This document shows positions 1 to 8,901 of a stretch of DNA of 64,000 nt, piece by piece (positions within the stretch are counted from its first letter, which is position 1; every line of letters starts with the position of its first letter). This stretch comes from JAGWBF01 sp965116325 (GTDB lineage Bacteria > Chloroflexota > Dehalococcoidia > Lucifugimonadales > JAGWBF01). Made by a program: the position numbers and the translations under genes. Where the stretch lies: the NCBI GenBank assembly GCA_965116325.1, contig OZ220675.1, positions 930,001 to 994,000 of the forward strand, in the 5' to 3' direction. The notes beneath the pieces were generated by a model. The model saw nothing but the letters and a program-made list of their open reading frames with translations. It was not told the DNA's origin and did not search any database.

Positions 1-2
1 AT

Positions 3-1442
3 GAAGACCATACCGGCGCCCTCCCCTTTATCCTGCCCCAGCTCGATGTTCCGGTTTATGCCCCTCGCCTGGCCCACGGCCTCATCTCCGTAAAGCTCAA
101 GGGATACAGGGGAGCACGGGACGCCAAGCTGGAGCTAATCGAACCCGGAAAACCCCTGCAGCTGGGAAACTTCAATGCTGAGTGGTTCCGGGTGTGCCAC
201 AGCATACCCGACGCCATGGGAATAGCCATAGAAACCCCCGTTGGCACGGTCATCCACACAGGTGACTTCAAGATCGATCACACTCCGGTGGACGGCCAGT
301 CCACGGACCTGACCCGCCTCGCCAAGTACGGCAGCGAAGGTGTGCTTCTGCTGTGCTCCGATTCGACCTACGCCGAGCTCCCGGGGTACACACCCTCGGA
401 GCAGGTGGTCGGGGACGCCCTGGATAGGGCCATTGGGGAGGCTCCCGGCAGGGTGCTGGTGGCCACCTTTGCATCCTTGATCTCCCGCATCCAGCAGGTG
501 TTGGATGCTGCTGCCCAGCACGACCGCCAGGTCGGGGTTGTCGGACGCAGCATGATAGAAAACGTGAGAATGAGCATCGACATGGGATATCTCAAGCCCC
601 CTGCCGGTGTCCTCCTTCCCCTGGGCGAGACCAAGCACCTCGACGATGAGCGCCTGGTCCTGATAACCACCGGCAGCCAGGGAGAGCCCACTTCGGCTCT
701 AGTACGAATCGCCCAGCAGACGCATCGGGATATCCGGATAGTCCCTGGGGACACTGTCGTCATTTCAGCCACGCCCATACCGGGAAACGAAACCCTCGTC
801 AGCCGGACCATCGATAATCTCTTCCGCCAGGGGGCCCGTGTTCTTTACGACAAGATAACCTTGGTGCATGTACACGGCCATGCCAGCCAGGAAGAGCTTA
901 AGGTGATGCTAAACCTGACCAAGCCCCGCTTCTTTGTGCCCGTCCATGGAGAGTATCGCCACATGCTCGCCCACGCGGCCTTGGCCGAAGCCATGGGCGT
1001 TGCCCGGTCGGGCATCTTTGTCCTGGAAGATGGGGATGTGCTGGAGCTGACGTCCGAATGGGGAGAGGTTACGGACAGAGTGCCAGCCGGCCATGTGTAT
1101 GTCGATGGCAGAGAGCTGATGGGAGAGAACAGCAGGATCCTGGAGGAGAGGCGCTCGCTGGGCCACGACGGTGTTGTTGTCGTCGCGGTGACCTTGGACA
1201 GGTACACAGGTATTCCCGCAAAACCTCCCCAGGTGTTCTCGGCAGGGTTCACCGATGATGAGAGCTGCCGCAGCCTGTTCCAGAACATCTCCGAGTCCGT
1301 CAACGAATCCCTTGAACACACCAACAACTTCCCAATAGACTGGGGACTTGCCAACAAGGTGGCGAAAGAAGCAGCAACCCAGCTGCTCCAACGAGAAGCC
1401 CACCGTTCCCCATACGTGGTGGTGGCATGTCTGGAGGTCTAG
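3..1442 (+). CDS. rnj: Ribonuclease J, 5'-truncated by the window edge
   Basis: Metallo-beta-lactamase/beta-CASP ribonuclease that matures and degrades RNA with endonuclease and 5'-3' exonuclease activity. The frame is open from the first bases and begins inside the metal-binding HxHxDH motif: the visible start reads E-D-H-T-G-A-L-P. Downstream come the metal-site stretch HTGDFKIDH, the beta-CASP domain (GRSMIEN, TTGSQGEP) and the late VHVHGHAS and VPVHGEYRH motifs, all typical of RNase J. About 479 residues are present of a usual 550-560, so roughly 70-80 N-terminal residues lie outside. The stop codon abuts the GTG start of ftsK, so the two are probably cotranscribed. Nothing looks broken. 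Confidence 0.95.
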   Translation, partial: EDHTGALPFILPQLDVPVYAPRLAHGLISVKLKGYRGARDAKLELIEPGKPLQLGNFNAEWFRVCHSIPDAMGIAIETPVGTVIHTGDFKIDHTPVDGQSTDLTRLAKYGSEGVLLLCSDSTYAELPGYTPSEQVVGDALDRAIGEAPGRVLVATFASLISRIQQVLDAAAQHDRQVGVVGRSMIENVRMSIDMGYLKPPAGVLLPLGETKHLDDERLVLITTGSQGEPTSALVRIAQQTHRDIRIVPGDTVVISATPIPGNETLVSRTIDNLFRQGARVLYDKITLVHVHGHASQEELKVMLNLTKPRFFVPVHGEYRHMLAHAALAEAMGVARSGIFVLEDGDVLELTSEWGEVTDRVPAGHVYVDGRELMGENSRILEERRSLGHDGVVVVAVTLDRYTGIPAKPPQVFSAGFTDDESCRSLFQNISESVNESLEHTNNFPIDWGLANKVAKEAATQLLQREAHRSPYVVVACLEV

Positions 1443-3578
1443 GTGCCCAGTACCCCCCACTCCGAAGAAGCCATCCCTTATTCGACCACAAGACCCCGCG
1501 ACCGGGCGTCCAGCAGGAAGTCTGCCGGAAATAGCCGGGTAACGGGCTCCCCAAAGCGCCGGTGGGTTCTTGTCCACCTGCTTCCCATTTTGGTTGCCCT
1601 TGCCCCCGCCCTCGCCTTCACCATTCCCTCCCCGGTCGCCGACTGGGCTTTCCAGCGATTGGGATTCGGCCTATTTCCTGCCCTGGCCTGGTTTTCGGTA
1701 GTTGTCCTGCTCCTGCGCTACCGGGGTATAAAAGAAGTATGGATATGGCGGGCGCTGGCCGGCTTTGGGATCATCGTGGCCCTGTCCCTTTCCATTCTGT
1801 CCCTGTTCGAACCCAATGCTGGGCGTCTCCAGGAAGTATCCCTCGGCGGAAGCTGGGGCAGCTACTTGGGAGGCTCTCCCCTAGCCCTGGGCGCCGTCAA
1901 GGCCCTGGCAATCTTGCTGGCCGGCCCCCTTCTCCTGTACCCCAAGAGGGGGCTGAAGGCCTACAGCGTAGCGGTGAAGGCGGCCTATACCCACACGGGC
2001 ATTTTCCTACGATGGTCCCTGGGCCGGACCGGCCAGGGGGAAGGGGATTCCATCGAGAAGCCCCCGACAGCAAAGAAGAGCGTCGGCGCGCTCGAAAAGG
2101 AAGCATCACCCCCGTCAAGGCGGCCTTCGAAGGGCTCAGCCTGGCAGCTACCCCCGCTGGACCTGCTCAGCCAGGGGACAACCGCACCGGTTCCCCAAAA
2201 CGTGCTCAACAAAATGGCCGGCCACATAGAGGAGACCTTGGCGGACCACAGGGTGGATGTGAAAGTCGAAGACATCCGGACCGGGCCCAGGGTCATCAGG
2301 TTTGGGTTGGTGCCGGGCTGGATGAAACGCCAGGGGGAGGCCCAGAAAGGGCGCGCTGCCTCCTCCACCCAGCTGGGCGCTGAAGCCAGCCGCGTACGGG
2401 TCCAGAGTATCCTTGCCCGGGAAAAGGACCTGGCCCTTGCGCTGAAGACTCCCTACCTGCGCATGGAAGCACCAGTGCCCGGGGAGGCGCTGGTAGGCCT
2501 GGAGGTCCCGAACCCCCACGCCAACAGGGTGTACCTCCGGTCCCTGGCCGAAAGTCCGGACTTCCAGAAGTTAGCCTCCAAGGGCACCCTTCCCATCGCC
2601 CTCGGCGAGGATACGGGAGGGTCTCCCGTGGTGTCGGACCTTACCGCCCTTCCCCACCTGCTCATTGCGGGAGCTACGGGCAGCGGAAAGAGCGTCTGCA
2701 TCAACGCTGTAATAGCATCGATGCTACTGACCAACCGCCCGGACCGTCTTCGCATGATCATGGTGGACCCCAAACGGGTAGAGCTCACTCCCTTCAATGG
2801 TATTCCCAACCTGGTGCTTCCCGTAATCGTAGATGCGGACAAGGTGCTCGATGTGCTTAAGGGGGTCCAGAACGAGATGCTCCGGCGCTACAAGCTGCTG
2901 GAGGAGGCGGGGGCACGCAACCTCAACACCTACAACAGCAAGTCCAAGGAGCCGATGCCCTATCTTGTGGTAATCATCGATGAGCTGGCCGATCTGATGA
3001 TGACGGCAGCCTTCGAGGTGGAGCAGGCTTTGGTGAGGCTGGCCCAGCTGGGCAGGGCCACGGGGATTCACCTGATACTGGCCACCCAGCGCCCATCAGT
3101 GAATGTGGTAACGGGACTGCTCAAGGCAAACGTTCCCGCCAGAATAGCCTTTGCCGTCGCTTCCCAAGTCGATTCCAGGGTGATCCTGGATGCTGTAGGG
3201 GCGGAGAGGCTGCTGGGTAAGGGCGATATGCTGCTGCTATCCCAGGACTCTCCCAAGCCGGTCCGTGTCCAGGGCACCTACGTCACCGATGAGGAGATAG
3301 AGGAATTGGTGTCCTTCTGGAAGGACCAGTCGGGGCCTCCTCTACCTGAAATAGTTCTCGAGGAAAGCGAAGAGCAACAAGAAGCGGAAGCGCTGGACGA
3401 CGACAGCCTGCTGGAGTCGGCCCGAGAGCTGGCCGAGCGTACCCCGAATCTATCCCCGTCAGTCCTTCAACGACGTCTGCAGGTTGGGTACGCCAAGGCT
3501 GTTCAGCTCACCCGCCAGATGGAGGCCGAGGGTATGCTTGCCAAGGCTTCATCGTCTTCTTCCCAGCCACCCTGGTAA
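1443..3578 (+). CDS. ftsK: FtsK/SpoIIIE-family DNA translocase
   Basis: Membrane-anchored hexameric ATPase that pumps chromosomal DNA through the closing septum. The 711-residue product has hydrophobic N-terminal segments (about residues 40-170), a charged linker, the alpha/beta motor with Walker A GATGSGKS (about 409-416) and Walker B LVVIIDELADLM, and a C-terminal gamma winged helix (about the last 60 residues) that reads KOPS sequences. The GTG start follows the RNase J stop with no gap. The N-terminal membrane part is short compared with four-helix FtsK proteins. The last 348 bp recur at 5738-6085 on the far side of the inserted DUF262 gene. This copy is full length, so it is taken as the functional gene. 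Confidence 0.95.
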   Translation: MPSTPHSEEAIPYSTTRPRDRASSRKSAGNSRVTGSPKRRWVLVHLLPILVALAPALAFTIPSPVADWAFQRLGFGLFPALAWFSVVVLLLRYRGIKEVWIWRALAGFGIIVALSLSILSLFEPNAGRLQEVSLGGSWGSYLGGSPLALGAVKALAILLAGPLLLYPKRGLKAYSVAVKAAYTHTGIFLRWSLGRTGQGEGDSIEKPPTAKKSVGALEKEASPPSRRPSKGSAWQLPPLDLLSQGTTAPVPQNVLNKMAGHIEETLADHRVDVKVEDIRTGPRVIRFGLVPGWMKRQGEAQKGRAASSTQLGAEASRVRVQSILAREKDLALALKTPYLRMEAPVPGEALVGLEVPNPHANRVYLRSLAESPDFQKLASKGTLPIALGEDTGGSPVVSDLTALPHLLIAGATGSGKSVCINAVIASMLLTNRPDRLRMIMVDPKRVELTPFNGIPNLVLPVIVDADKVLDVLKGVQNEMLRRYKLLEEAGARNLNTYNSKSKEPMPYLVVIIDELADLMMTAAFEVEQALVRLAQLGRATGIHLILATQRPSVNVVTGLLKANVPARIAFAVASQVDSRVILDAVGAERLLGKGDMLLLSQDSPKPVRVQGTYVTDEEIEELVSFWKDQSGPPLPEIVLEESEEQQEAEALDDDSLLESARELAERTPNLSPSVLQRRLQVGYAKAVQLTRQMEAEGMLAKASSSSSQPPW
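3231..3578 (+). repeat. ftsK 3'-end direct repeat, copy 1
   Basis: Direct repeat of 348 bp with 5738-6085 at a constant offset of 2507 and no indels. I count 12 mismatches (about 97% identity), and 11 of them are synonymous in the FtsK frame. The unit covers the linker and the gamma DNA-binding domain through the TAA stop. Similarity ends at the stop codon on one side and at an LLLS codon run on the other. Together the copies bracket the DUF262-DUF1524 gene. Confidence 0.95.
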
Positions 3579-3818
3579 ATGCCCGACGGCCCGATCGCGC
3601 CACCACCCTATAACTTGTTGGCAGCCCTGTAGCTATTCCCTCCTCCAAGCCGGAATCCATTCCCGTCCATTTGTCGGCAGACATACGAACTGGCTCCGGG
3701 CCCGGTTCTTTTCGCATGAAAACGTTGAATTACGTTTCTAATTCGGCCTCGGCTGCCAAGGTGTCTTGAGCATACAACCTGACATCGTTCACCACTTAGT
3801 AACTATGGCTTTCGTCTA

Positions 3819-3827
3819 TGGTATAGT
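3819..3827 (+). promoter_or_regulatory. Extended -10 promoter candidate for the DUF262-DUF1524 gene
   Basis: TGGTATAGT has the TG-N-TATAGT layout of an extended -10 element. No good -35 box lies 17 bases upstream, which is common for extended -10 promoters. The predicted transcript would begin near 3834, about 84 bases before the TTG start. Confidence 0.4.
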
Positions 3828-3892
3828 GGTGCGACACCCCTCTCGTCTCCCTTGTTCGTCTCGCCGCACTTCAGCCGAACAGAATAGACTGT

Positions 3893-3911
3893 CAATTCAG
3901 AATTGGGAGGT
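3893..3911 (+). promoter_or_regulatory. Palindrome overlapping the Shine-Dalgarno site
   Basis: CAATTC-A-GAATTG (3893-3905) is a perfect 6-bp inverted repeat with a one-base centre, running directly into the ribosome-binding site GGGAGGT (3905-3911). It could be an operator for autoregulation. A one-base centre makes an RNA hairpin unlikely. The GAATT half-site also occurs in the inverted repeat at 3727-3744. Confidence 0.35.
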
Positions 3912-3917
3912 AACGTA

Positions 3918-5729
3918 TTGCAACCAGGCAAATATGAACTCGCCCAGATTTTTGAAGGCAACTTGGTATATGTAGTTCCGAGTTATCAGAGGCTGTATGT
4001 CTGGAATCGAGAGAACCAATGGGACCCTCTATGGTCCGATGTAGAGGACGTAGCAAATCACCTTTACCGAGAGATCGAGATAAAGGGCCTAGACGAGGTC
4101 GCGAAATCGAACTCGGTAGAGGCTCACTTTCTGGGTGCCCTAGTGTTCAAGGTAGCCGGAAGCACTTTGGAACTGACAAAGCAGTGGAGGGTAATAGATG
4201 GTCAACAGCGCCTAACGACGCTCCAACTGTTGCTAGCCGCAGCTGTATCAGAGCTAGAAAGTATGGGAGTTAGTGATCAAGCCAATCGCCTAAAGAATCT
4301 TGTTGCGAATCCACCTTCAGCTACTGCCAGTGAAGGCACCCTAAAGATAGACCATCATCGTGGTAGGCCAGGGCATGACTACGAACACTTCGCCGAAGTG
4401 ATGCGCACTTCAATCAATAGCGCCGAAGCACAAAACACCAGTGGCCCAATGGCAGAATGCTGTAGCTTCTTCAGGCAGGCCATTAGGAGATGGCTAAGTA
4501 GACCGGATGCTGACATCTCCACCGCTGCGGATGCACTTGTGTTTGCGCTACTGACGAAGCTCAATGTAGTGGGCATTTTTCTTGATCCACACGAAAGGGA
4601 ACACATAATTTTTGAGACGTTGAACGCACGCGGTGAACCCCTTACCGAATGGGACAAGATTAAAAATTTTCTGCTCTATAGGGCTGACGAAGAACCGGAA
4701 ATCGACCAAGAAAAGTTCTATGCACAGTTCCTCGAGCAGTTCGACAGTCATTGGTGGCGCCAACTTGTCGGCAGAGGTGAACAGAGACCCCGGACTGACA
4801 TTTTTGCTGACTACTGGCTAGAGTCCCGTAGGAAAGAGGCCGTAGCGGTCAGACGAGTCTTCAGGGAGTTTCAAAATCATGTGAATTACGAGACCGAGAA
4901 CCTAGAATTCACAATGCGGGAATTAGTAAAAGATGCCGAATACTACAGGAAGTTCGAGGAAATAGACCCAGGCGTCGTCGGGAGGGAGGGGGTGTTTCAC
5001 AGACGTCGGCTGGAAATGGGAATTGGGGCCTTCTGGCCTTTACTACTTCAAATACAGAGATACGAGGTAAGTCAATCGGAACGAGACAGATGTTTTGCGG
5101 CCCTCGAAAGCTATTTCGTACGGCGGATCATCGTGGGCTACCAAGCTCGGAGCTATGACCAAGTCGCTCTTGAAGCGTTGAAGGTTTTGCCAGCAAACAG
5201 CCAACCAGAGGGCAGCATCGCAAACACCGTTATTGAACACCTGCTGCACTATTCGGAAGCCAGGGCCACTTGGCCTAGCGATACTGAATTAGAGGAAGAA
5301 CTGTCGAAGCGGGACATCCCCCGATATGCTCAGAAAATAGTCCTCACTGCAGTCGAAAGCTACTTGATTCCCGATAAGGCGGGGAACCAAGCCGTGTCTC
5401 CGAACGTCCAAATCGAGCACATCATGCCGCGTGCATGGGCCCCGAGACCATGGCCGTTACCCCGTTCCACAGATCCTGCCCTGGCAACGGAGAAGCGTAA
5501 CCACCTAATCAAAACTATAGGTAATCTAACCTTGCTCAATGCTCCCTTGAACTCGTCTGTCAGCAACGCCTCGTGGAGCATAAAGCGACCAGCAATTCAA
5601 GAGCACGACAACCTGTTTCTCAACAAGGAACTCCTGAAACGGTCGGAGAGTGGTTGGACAGAAGACGACATACGTAAGCGTGGCGAATGGTTTTTCAGCG
5701 TAGTTTCCAATATTTGGCCCCGTGGTTAG
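3918..5729 (+). CDS. DUF262/DUF1524 (GmrSD-type) protein, predicted modified-DNA restriction enzyme
   Basis: Single-chain GmrSD-like protein of 603 residues. GmrSD-family enzymes are type IV restriction systems that use an NTP-driven DUF262 domain and an HNH-like DUF1524 nuclease domain against modified phage DNA. The N-terminal DUF262 part shows VPSYQRLYVWN and the signature VIDGQQRL (DGQQR near residues 94-98), then ETLNARGEPL. The C-terminal DUF1524 part, from about residue 498, shows IEHIMPRAW and IGNLTLLN. I chose TTG at 3918 over an in-frame TTG at 3903 because GGGAGGT sits seven bases upstream of it. Composition is AT-richer than neighbours, and the gene lies between two copies of the ftsK 3' end: strong signs of horizontal acquisition. 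The stop is only eight bases before the second copy. The anti-phage role is inferred from the family. Confidence 0.85.
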   Translation: MQPGKYELAQIFEGNLVYVVPSYQRLYVWNRENQWDPLWSDVEDVANHLYREIEIKGLDEVAKSNSVEAHFLGALVFKVAGSTLELTKQWRVIDGQQRLTTLQLLLAAAVSELESMGVSDQANRLKNLVANPPSATASEGTLKIDHHRGRPGHDYEHFAEVMRTSINSAEAQNTSGPMAECCSFFRQAIRRWLSRPDADISTAADALVFALLTKLNVVGIFLDPHEREHIIFETLNARGEPLTEWDKIKNFLLYRADEEPEIDQEKFYAQFLEQFDSHWWRQLVGRGEQRPRTDIFADYWLESRRKEAVAVRRVFREFQNHVNYETENLEFTMRELVKDAEYYRKFEEIDPGVVGREGVFHRRRLEMGIGAFWPLLLQIQRYEVSQSERDRCFAALESYFVRRIIVGYQARSYDQVALEALKVLPANSQPEGSIANTVIEHLLHYSEARATWPSDTELEEELSKRDIPRYAQKIVLTAVESYLIPDKAGNQAVSPNVQIEHIMPRAWAPRPWPLPRSTDPALATEKRNHLIKTIGNLTLLNAPLNSSVSNASWSIKRPAIQEHDNLFLNKELLKRSESGWTEDDIRKRGEWFFSVVSNIWPRG

Positions 5730-5737
5730 TCTCATGC

Positions 5738-6085
5738 CTGCTCCTTTCCCAGGACTCTCCCAAGCCCGTCCGCGTCCAGGGCACCTACGTCACCGATGAG
5801 GAGATAGAGGAGTTGGTGTCCTTCTGGAAGGACCAGTCGGGGCCTCCTCTACCTGAAATAGTTCTCGAGGAAATCGAAGAGCAACAGGAAGCGGAAGCGC
5901 TGGACGATGACAGCCTGCTGGAATCGGCCCGAGAGCTGGCCGAGCGTACCCCGAATCTATCCCCATCGGTCCTCCAACGACGTCTGCAGGTTGGGTACGC
6001 CAAGGCTGTTCAGCTCACCCGCCAGATGGAGGCCGAGGGTATGCTTGCCAAGGCTTCATCGTCTTCTTCCCAGCCACCCTGGTAA
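5738..6085 (+). pseudogene. Detached second copy of the ftsK 3' end (gamma domain)
   Basis: Encodes the last 115 residues of FtsK (linker plus gamma winged helix) with one amino-acid difference from copy 1 (Ser to Ile in LEESEE/LEEIEE). It lacks the motor domain. An in-frame ATG exists at 5687 inside the DUF262 gene, but no ribosome-binding site supports it, so a free gamma-domain peptide is possible but unproven. The reading frame is intact to the same TAA. Either this is the original ftsK end displaced by the insertion, or it arrived with the insert. Confidence 0.85.
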
Positions 6086-6133
6086 TCCTTCGCCGACATC
6101 CAGAGTTCCGGGATTTCGGCTGCCTGGATACTC

Positions 6134-6170
6134 TTGTAAATTCCCAGTACCTTGTAGTGTAATGTTTACA
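6134..6170 (+). promoter_or_regulatory. Promoter candidate and small palindrome upstream of accDA
   Basis: TTGTAA (6134-6139) and TGTAAT (6158-6163) are separated by 18 bases. The -10 overlaps the inverted repeat TGTAA-TGT-TTACA (6158-6170), a possible operator. Further down the leader, 6183-6205 can form a small bulged hairpin (GATGC/GCATC plus CTC/GAG). Confidence 0.4.
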
Positions 6171-6242
6171 TAGCTAGCCGATGATGCCCTCGCTTCAGAG
6201 GCATCTCCGGTGATGCGGGGAACATGCTAGAGTGGGGCGCCC

Positions 6243-8048
6243 GTGAAGAACCTGTCCGAATACCTTGTCCACCTGCTGCGCCGCGGTAGCGTTCTCGACC
6301 GTGCCTACCTGTCAGTGCTCAGGGACCACTGTGTGCTGTGCGGTGAGGCGATCCGAGATTCCTCTGTGTACTTGCAGTATCGCCTCTGCCCTCACTGCCG
6401 CTTTCACTACAGTCTCACAGCCAGAGAGCGCATAGACCTGGTTGCCGACAAGGGCAGCTTCCGGGAGACCAACAGGTCGATAGTGTCCCTCTTCCCCATC
6501 TCTTTTTCAGCCCGGGGCTCCTACACCAAGCGCCTGTCTCAGGACCAGAGGCGCACTGGACTTACCGAAGCTGCCGTCACCGGTCGCTGTACCATTTCCG
6601 GCATACGCACCATGATGATCGTGCTGGACTTCGGTTTCATGGGGGGCAGCATGGGCAGCGTGGTGGGTGAAAAAGTCGCTTTGGCCTTCGAAAACGCGGC
6701 ATCCAGCGGGCACCCGGTGGTTGCCATGGTAAGCGGTGGAGGCGCTCGCAGCCAGGAGGGTGTCCTGTCGTTAATGCAGATGGCCAAGACAGTTGCCGCC
6801 GCCAACAAGGTCCGCGAAAAGCAGCTGCCGTTCGTGGTCATCCTGTCCAACCCATCCACGGGACAAGCCTACGCCAGCTTCGCAAACCTGGCCGATGTGA
6901 TATTCGCTGAACCGGGCTCTCTCATCGGGCTGGCGCCCATGAAGACCTTGAAGGAAGCTTCGGGCAAGCCCGTACCGCTAAATGCCCACACCGCTGAAGC
7001 CCACGTAGACCTGGGCCTGCTGGACAACGTCATCGACCGAGAAGACCTGCGGGACAGGCTGAGCACGGTGCTGGACATCCTCTCTCCCGACCGTCCATCC
7101 AGATCAAACGGCAAAGGCACCAAGGAGGCTATCCCTGTCCCAGAGACTCGGGAATCGGATGTAGCGCATGCCCTGGAAGCCTCCAACCATCCCCAGAGGC
7201 CTTCGGCGTCGGAATACGTCCAGCAGTCCGTCGCAAGTTTCATTGAGCTGCGAGGTGACCGGGTCAGCGGGGACGACCGTACGTTAATTGGTGGACTGGG
7301 CTACCTTGGCGCCGAGCGGGTGGTAATCGTTGGGCAGGAACGAAAAGCCCAGCGACGGGATGGTGGCTACCACAGCTACCCTGAAGGGTTCCGCAAAGCC
7401 CGCAGGATTATCAATTTGGCCGCCCGCTTCAAGCTGCCGGTGGTTACCCTGATCGACACCCAGGGCGCCCATCCCGGGCTGGAGTCCGAGGAGCAGGGGG
7501 TGGGCAACGCTATTGCTACAACCCTGTCCCTGATGGCCGATGTTCCTACTCCGACGGTGTCCGCAATCATTGGGGAAGGCGGAAGCGAAGGAGCCTTGGC
7601 CCTTAGCTTGACCGACAGCGTGGTGATGTTGGAGAACGCCATCTACTCGGCCATATCACCCGGACCTACGGTCAGCAGACTCCACCGCAATGCTCCCCAT
7701 CGGACGGAAGAGCGGGAGTCGCTAACCCTTGCTGCCCAGGACTGCAAGGAGCTTGGAATAATCGACGAGATAGTTCCGGAGCCGGAGGGCGGTGCCCATT
7801 CCGATCCTGGAGAAGCCGCCCGCTATCTGCGTGTGGTCCTGATCTCTAAGCTCGCCAAGCTGGCCAAGGCTTCATCCAAGAAGCTGGTGCAGAAGCGTTA
7901 CAAGAAGTTTCGCAGGATGGGCGAATACTCGAGGCATTCACAGGCTGCTATTCGCAGAGAAGTTTCCTTGATGGAGCACATCGTGCTCAAGGAACCCCAG
8001 GACAGCAGCAACGGCAAGCGTCAGAAGGTGTCCAGCTCCAGCAGCTAG
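6243..8048 (+). CDS. accDA: Acetyl-CoA carboxylase carboxyltransferase, fused beta-alpha subunits
   Basis: Transfers the carboxyl group from carboxybiotin to acetyl-CoA, giving malonyl-CoA for fatty acid synthesis. The 601-residue chain joins an AccD-like half, with a four-cysteine zinc ribbon (C30, C33, C49, C52) and the glycine-rich VSGGGARSQEG stretch, to an AccA-like half from about residue 320 (FIELRGDR, DTQGAHPGLESEEQG, GEGGSEGALAL). Separate AccD and AccA subunits total about the same length, so neither half is truncated. The start is GTG. The stop shares a CTAG tetranucleotide with the convergent Mrp gene. It lies just beyond the ftsK-tail duplication, so its leader may have been affected by that event. 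Confidence 0.93.
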   Translation: MKNLSEYLVHLLRRGSVLDRAYLSVLRDHCVLCGEAIRDSSVYLQYRLCPHCRFHYSLTARERIDLVADKGSFRETNRSIVSLFPISFSARGSYTKRLSQDQRRTGLTEAAVTGRCTISGIRTMMIVLDFGFMGGSMGSVVGEKVALAFENAASSGHPVVAMVSGGGARSQEGVLSLMQMAKTVAAANKVREKQLPFVVILSNPSTGQAYASFANLADVIFAEPGSLIGLAPMKTLKEASGKPVPLNAHTAEAHVDLGLLDNVIDREDLRDRLSTVLDILSPDRPSRSNGKGTKEAIPVPETRESDVAHALEASNHPQRPSASEYVQQSVASFIELRGDRVSGDDRTLIGGLGYLGAERVVIVGQERKAQRRDGGYHSYPEGFRKARRIINLAARFKLPVVTLIDTQGAHPGLESEEQGVGNAIATTLSLMADVPTPTVSAIIGEGGSEGALALSLTDSVVMLENAIYSAISPGPTVSRLHRNAPHRTEERESLTLAAQDCKELGIIDEIVPEPEGGAHSDPGEAARYLRVVLISKLAKLAKASSKKLVQKRYKKFRRMGEYSRHSQAAIRREVSLMEHIVLKEPQDSSNGKRQKVSSSSS

Positions 8049-8854
8049 ACGGGGGCTTTCCCCAAGCTCACCAAGCTTTCTTTGAGGCTGTCCACTATAT
8101 GCCGGTACTCATCTTGTACGCCCTCGCTGGCCAAGACCGTAGGCTGTGAGGTATCTCGGTAGTCGGGCCTGAGGGCGACGGTCCCCAGGAAGGGTAGCTC
8201 CATATCGTCGGCCAGCTTCTGGCCTCCCCCTTCGCCGAACATCTCGCCAGTGAAGTTCTCGACGATCCCGGCGACGTTCACCTTCAGCTTGCGGATCATG
8301 TTGATGCAGCGACGCGCATCCAGCCCCGCCAGCTCCTGGGGAGTGGTAACCACGACGAAGCCATCGACAGGCAAGGACTGCATGACTGTGAGGGGCGCAT
8401 CGGATGTGCCCGGAGGCAGGTCAACCACCAGGTAGTCCAGGTCCCCCCAATTGGTCATCTGGAGGAACTGGCTGATGGCATTATGGATCATTGGCCCGCG
8501 CCAGATGATCGCTTCTTCCTCGTTTTCCTGGAAGAAGGCCATTGAGACGACCTTTATCCCAAACTTTTCGGCCGGTGTGATCTCCCCGCTAATCACGCTG
8601 GGAGCGTCGGAGATGCCCATCACCTTGGTGACGTTGGGGCAGTCGATGTCTACATCCAGGAGGCCAACCTTCTTGCCCTCGCGGGCTAGGGCGGCGGCCA
8701 GGTTGACAGCAACGGTCGTCTTGCCCACTCCTCCCTTGCCGCTGTAAACGGCGACCTTTGTCCCAATCTGGTCCAGCCTCTGGGTGATCTGGCGTTTCTG
8801 CTGCCAGGACCGCTTAATCTGCTCCAGCCTGGCTTTTTCCTGGGGGGTCGTCAT
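8045..8854 (-). CDS. Mrp/NBP35-family ATP-binding protein lacking the CxxC motif
   Basis: Deviant Walker A P-loop ATPase of the Mrp/ApbC group, which usually carries and delivers iron-sulfur clusters. Residues 39-47 read GKGGVGKTT, and DLPPGTSDAPLT is the typical switch/Walker B region. The family's C-terminal CxxC, which bridges a 4Fe-4S cluster at the dimer interface, should follow the VEN motif, but here it reads VENFTGEMFGEGGG with no cysteine. The gene lies 47 bases downstream of a MIP18-type gene on the same strand, the classic partner. Either this protein does not hold a cluster in the canonical way, or the neighbour supplies the ligand. A ParA-like partition role is less likely given the partner. 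Confidence 0.85.
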   Translation of the reverse strand: MTTPQEKARLEQIKRSWQQKRQITQRLDQIGTKVAVYSGKGGVGKTTVAVNLAAALAREGKKVGLLDVDIDCPNVTKVMGISDAPSVISGEITPAEKFGIKVVSMAFFQENEEEAIIWRGPMIHNAISQFLQMTNWGDLDYLVVDLPPGTSDAPLTVMQSLPVDGFVVVTTPQELAGLDARRCINMIRKLKVNVAGIVENFTGEMFGEGGGQKLADDMELPFLGTVALRPDYRDTSQPTVLASEGVQDEYRHIVDSLKESLVSLGKAPV

Positions 8855-8901
8855 CGATCGTCCTTATCAGTTCAGTATGAATGGGCTCGGCGGCCAGCCT
8901 T

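Larger units (their letters stand above)
3579..3917. other. Intergenic leader of the inserted DUF262-DUF1524 gene
   Basis: I see no convincing gene in these 339 bases. They are AT-richer than the flanking housekeeping genes and do not resemble the accDA upstream region after the second ftsK-tail copy. The stretch holds an inverted repeat GAATTA-6-TAATTC (3727-3744), an extended -10 promoter candidate near 3819, and a perfect palindrome over the ribosome-binding site. It is best read as the incoming element's own regulatory region. Confidence 0.6.
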
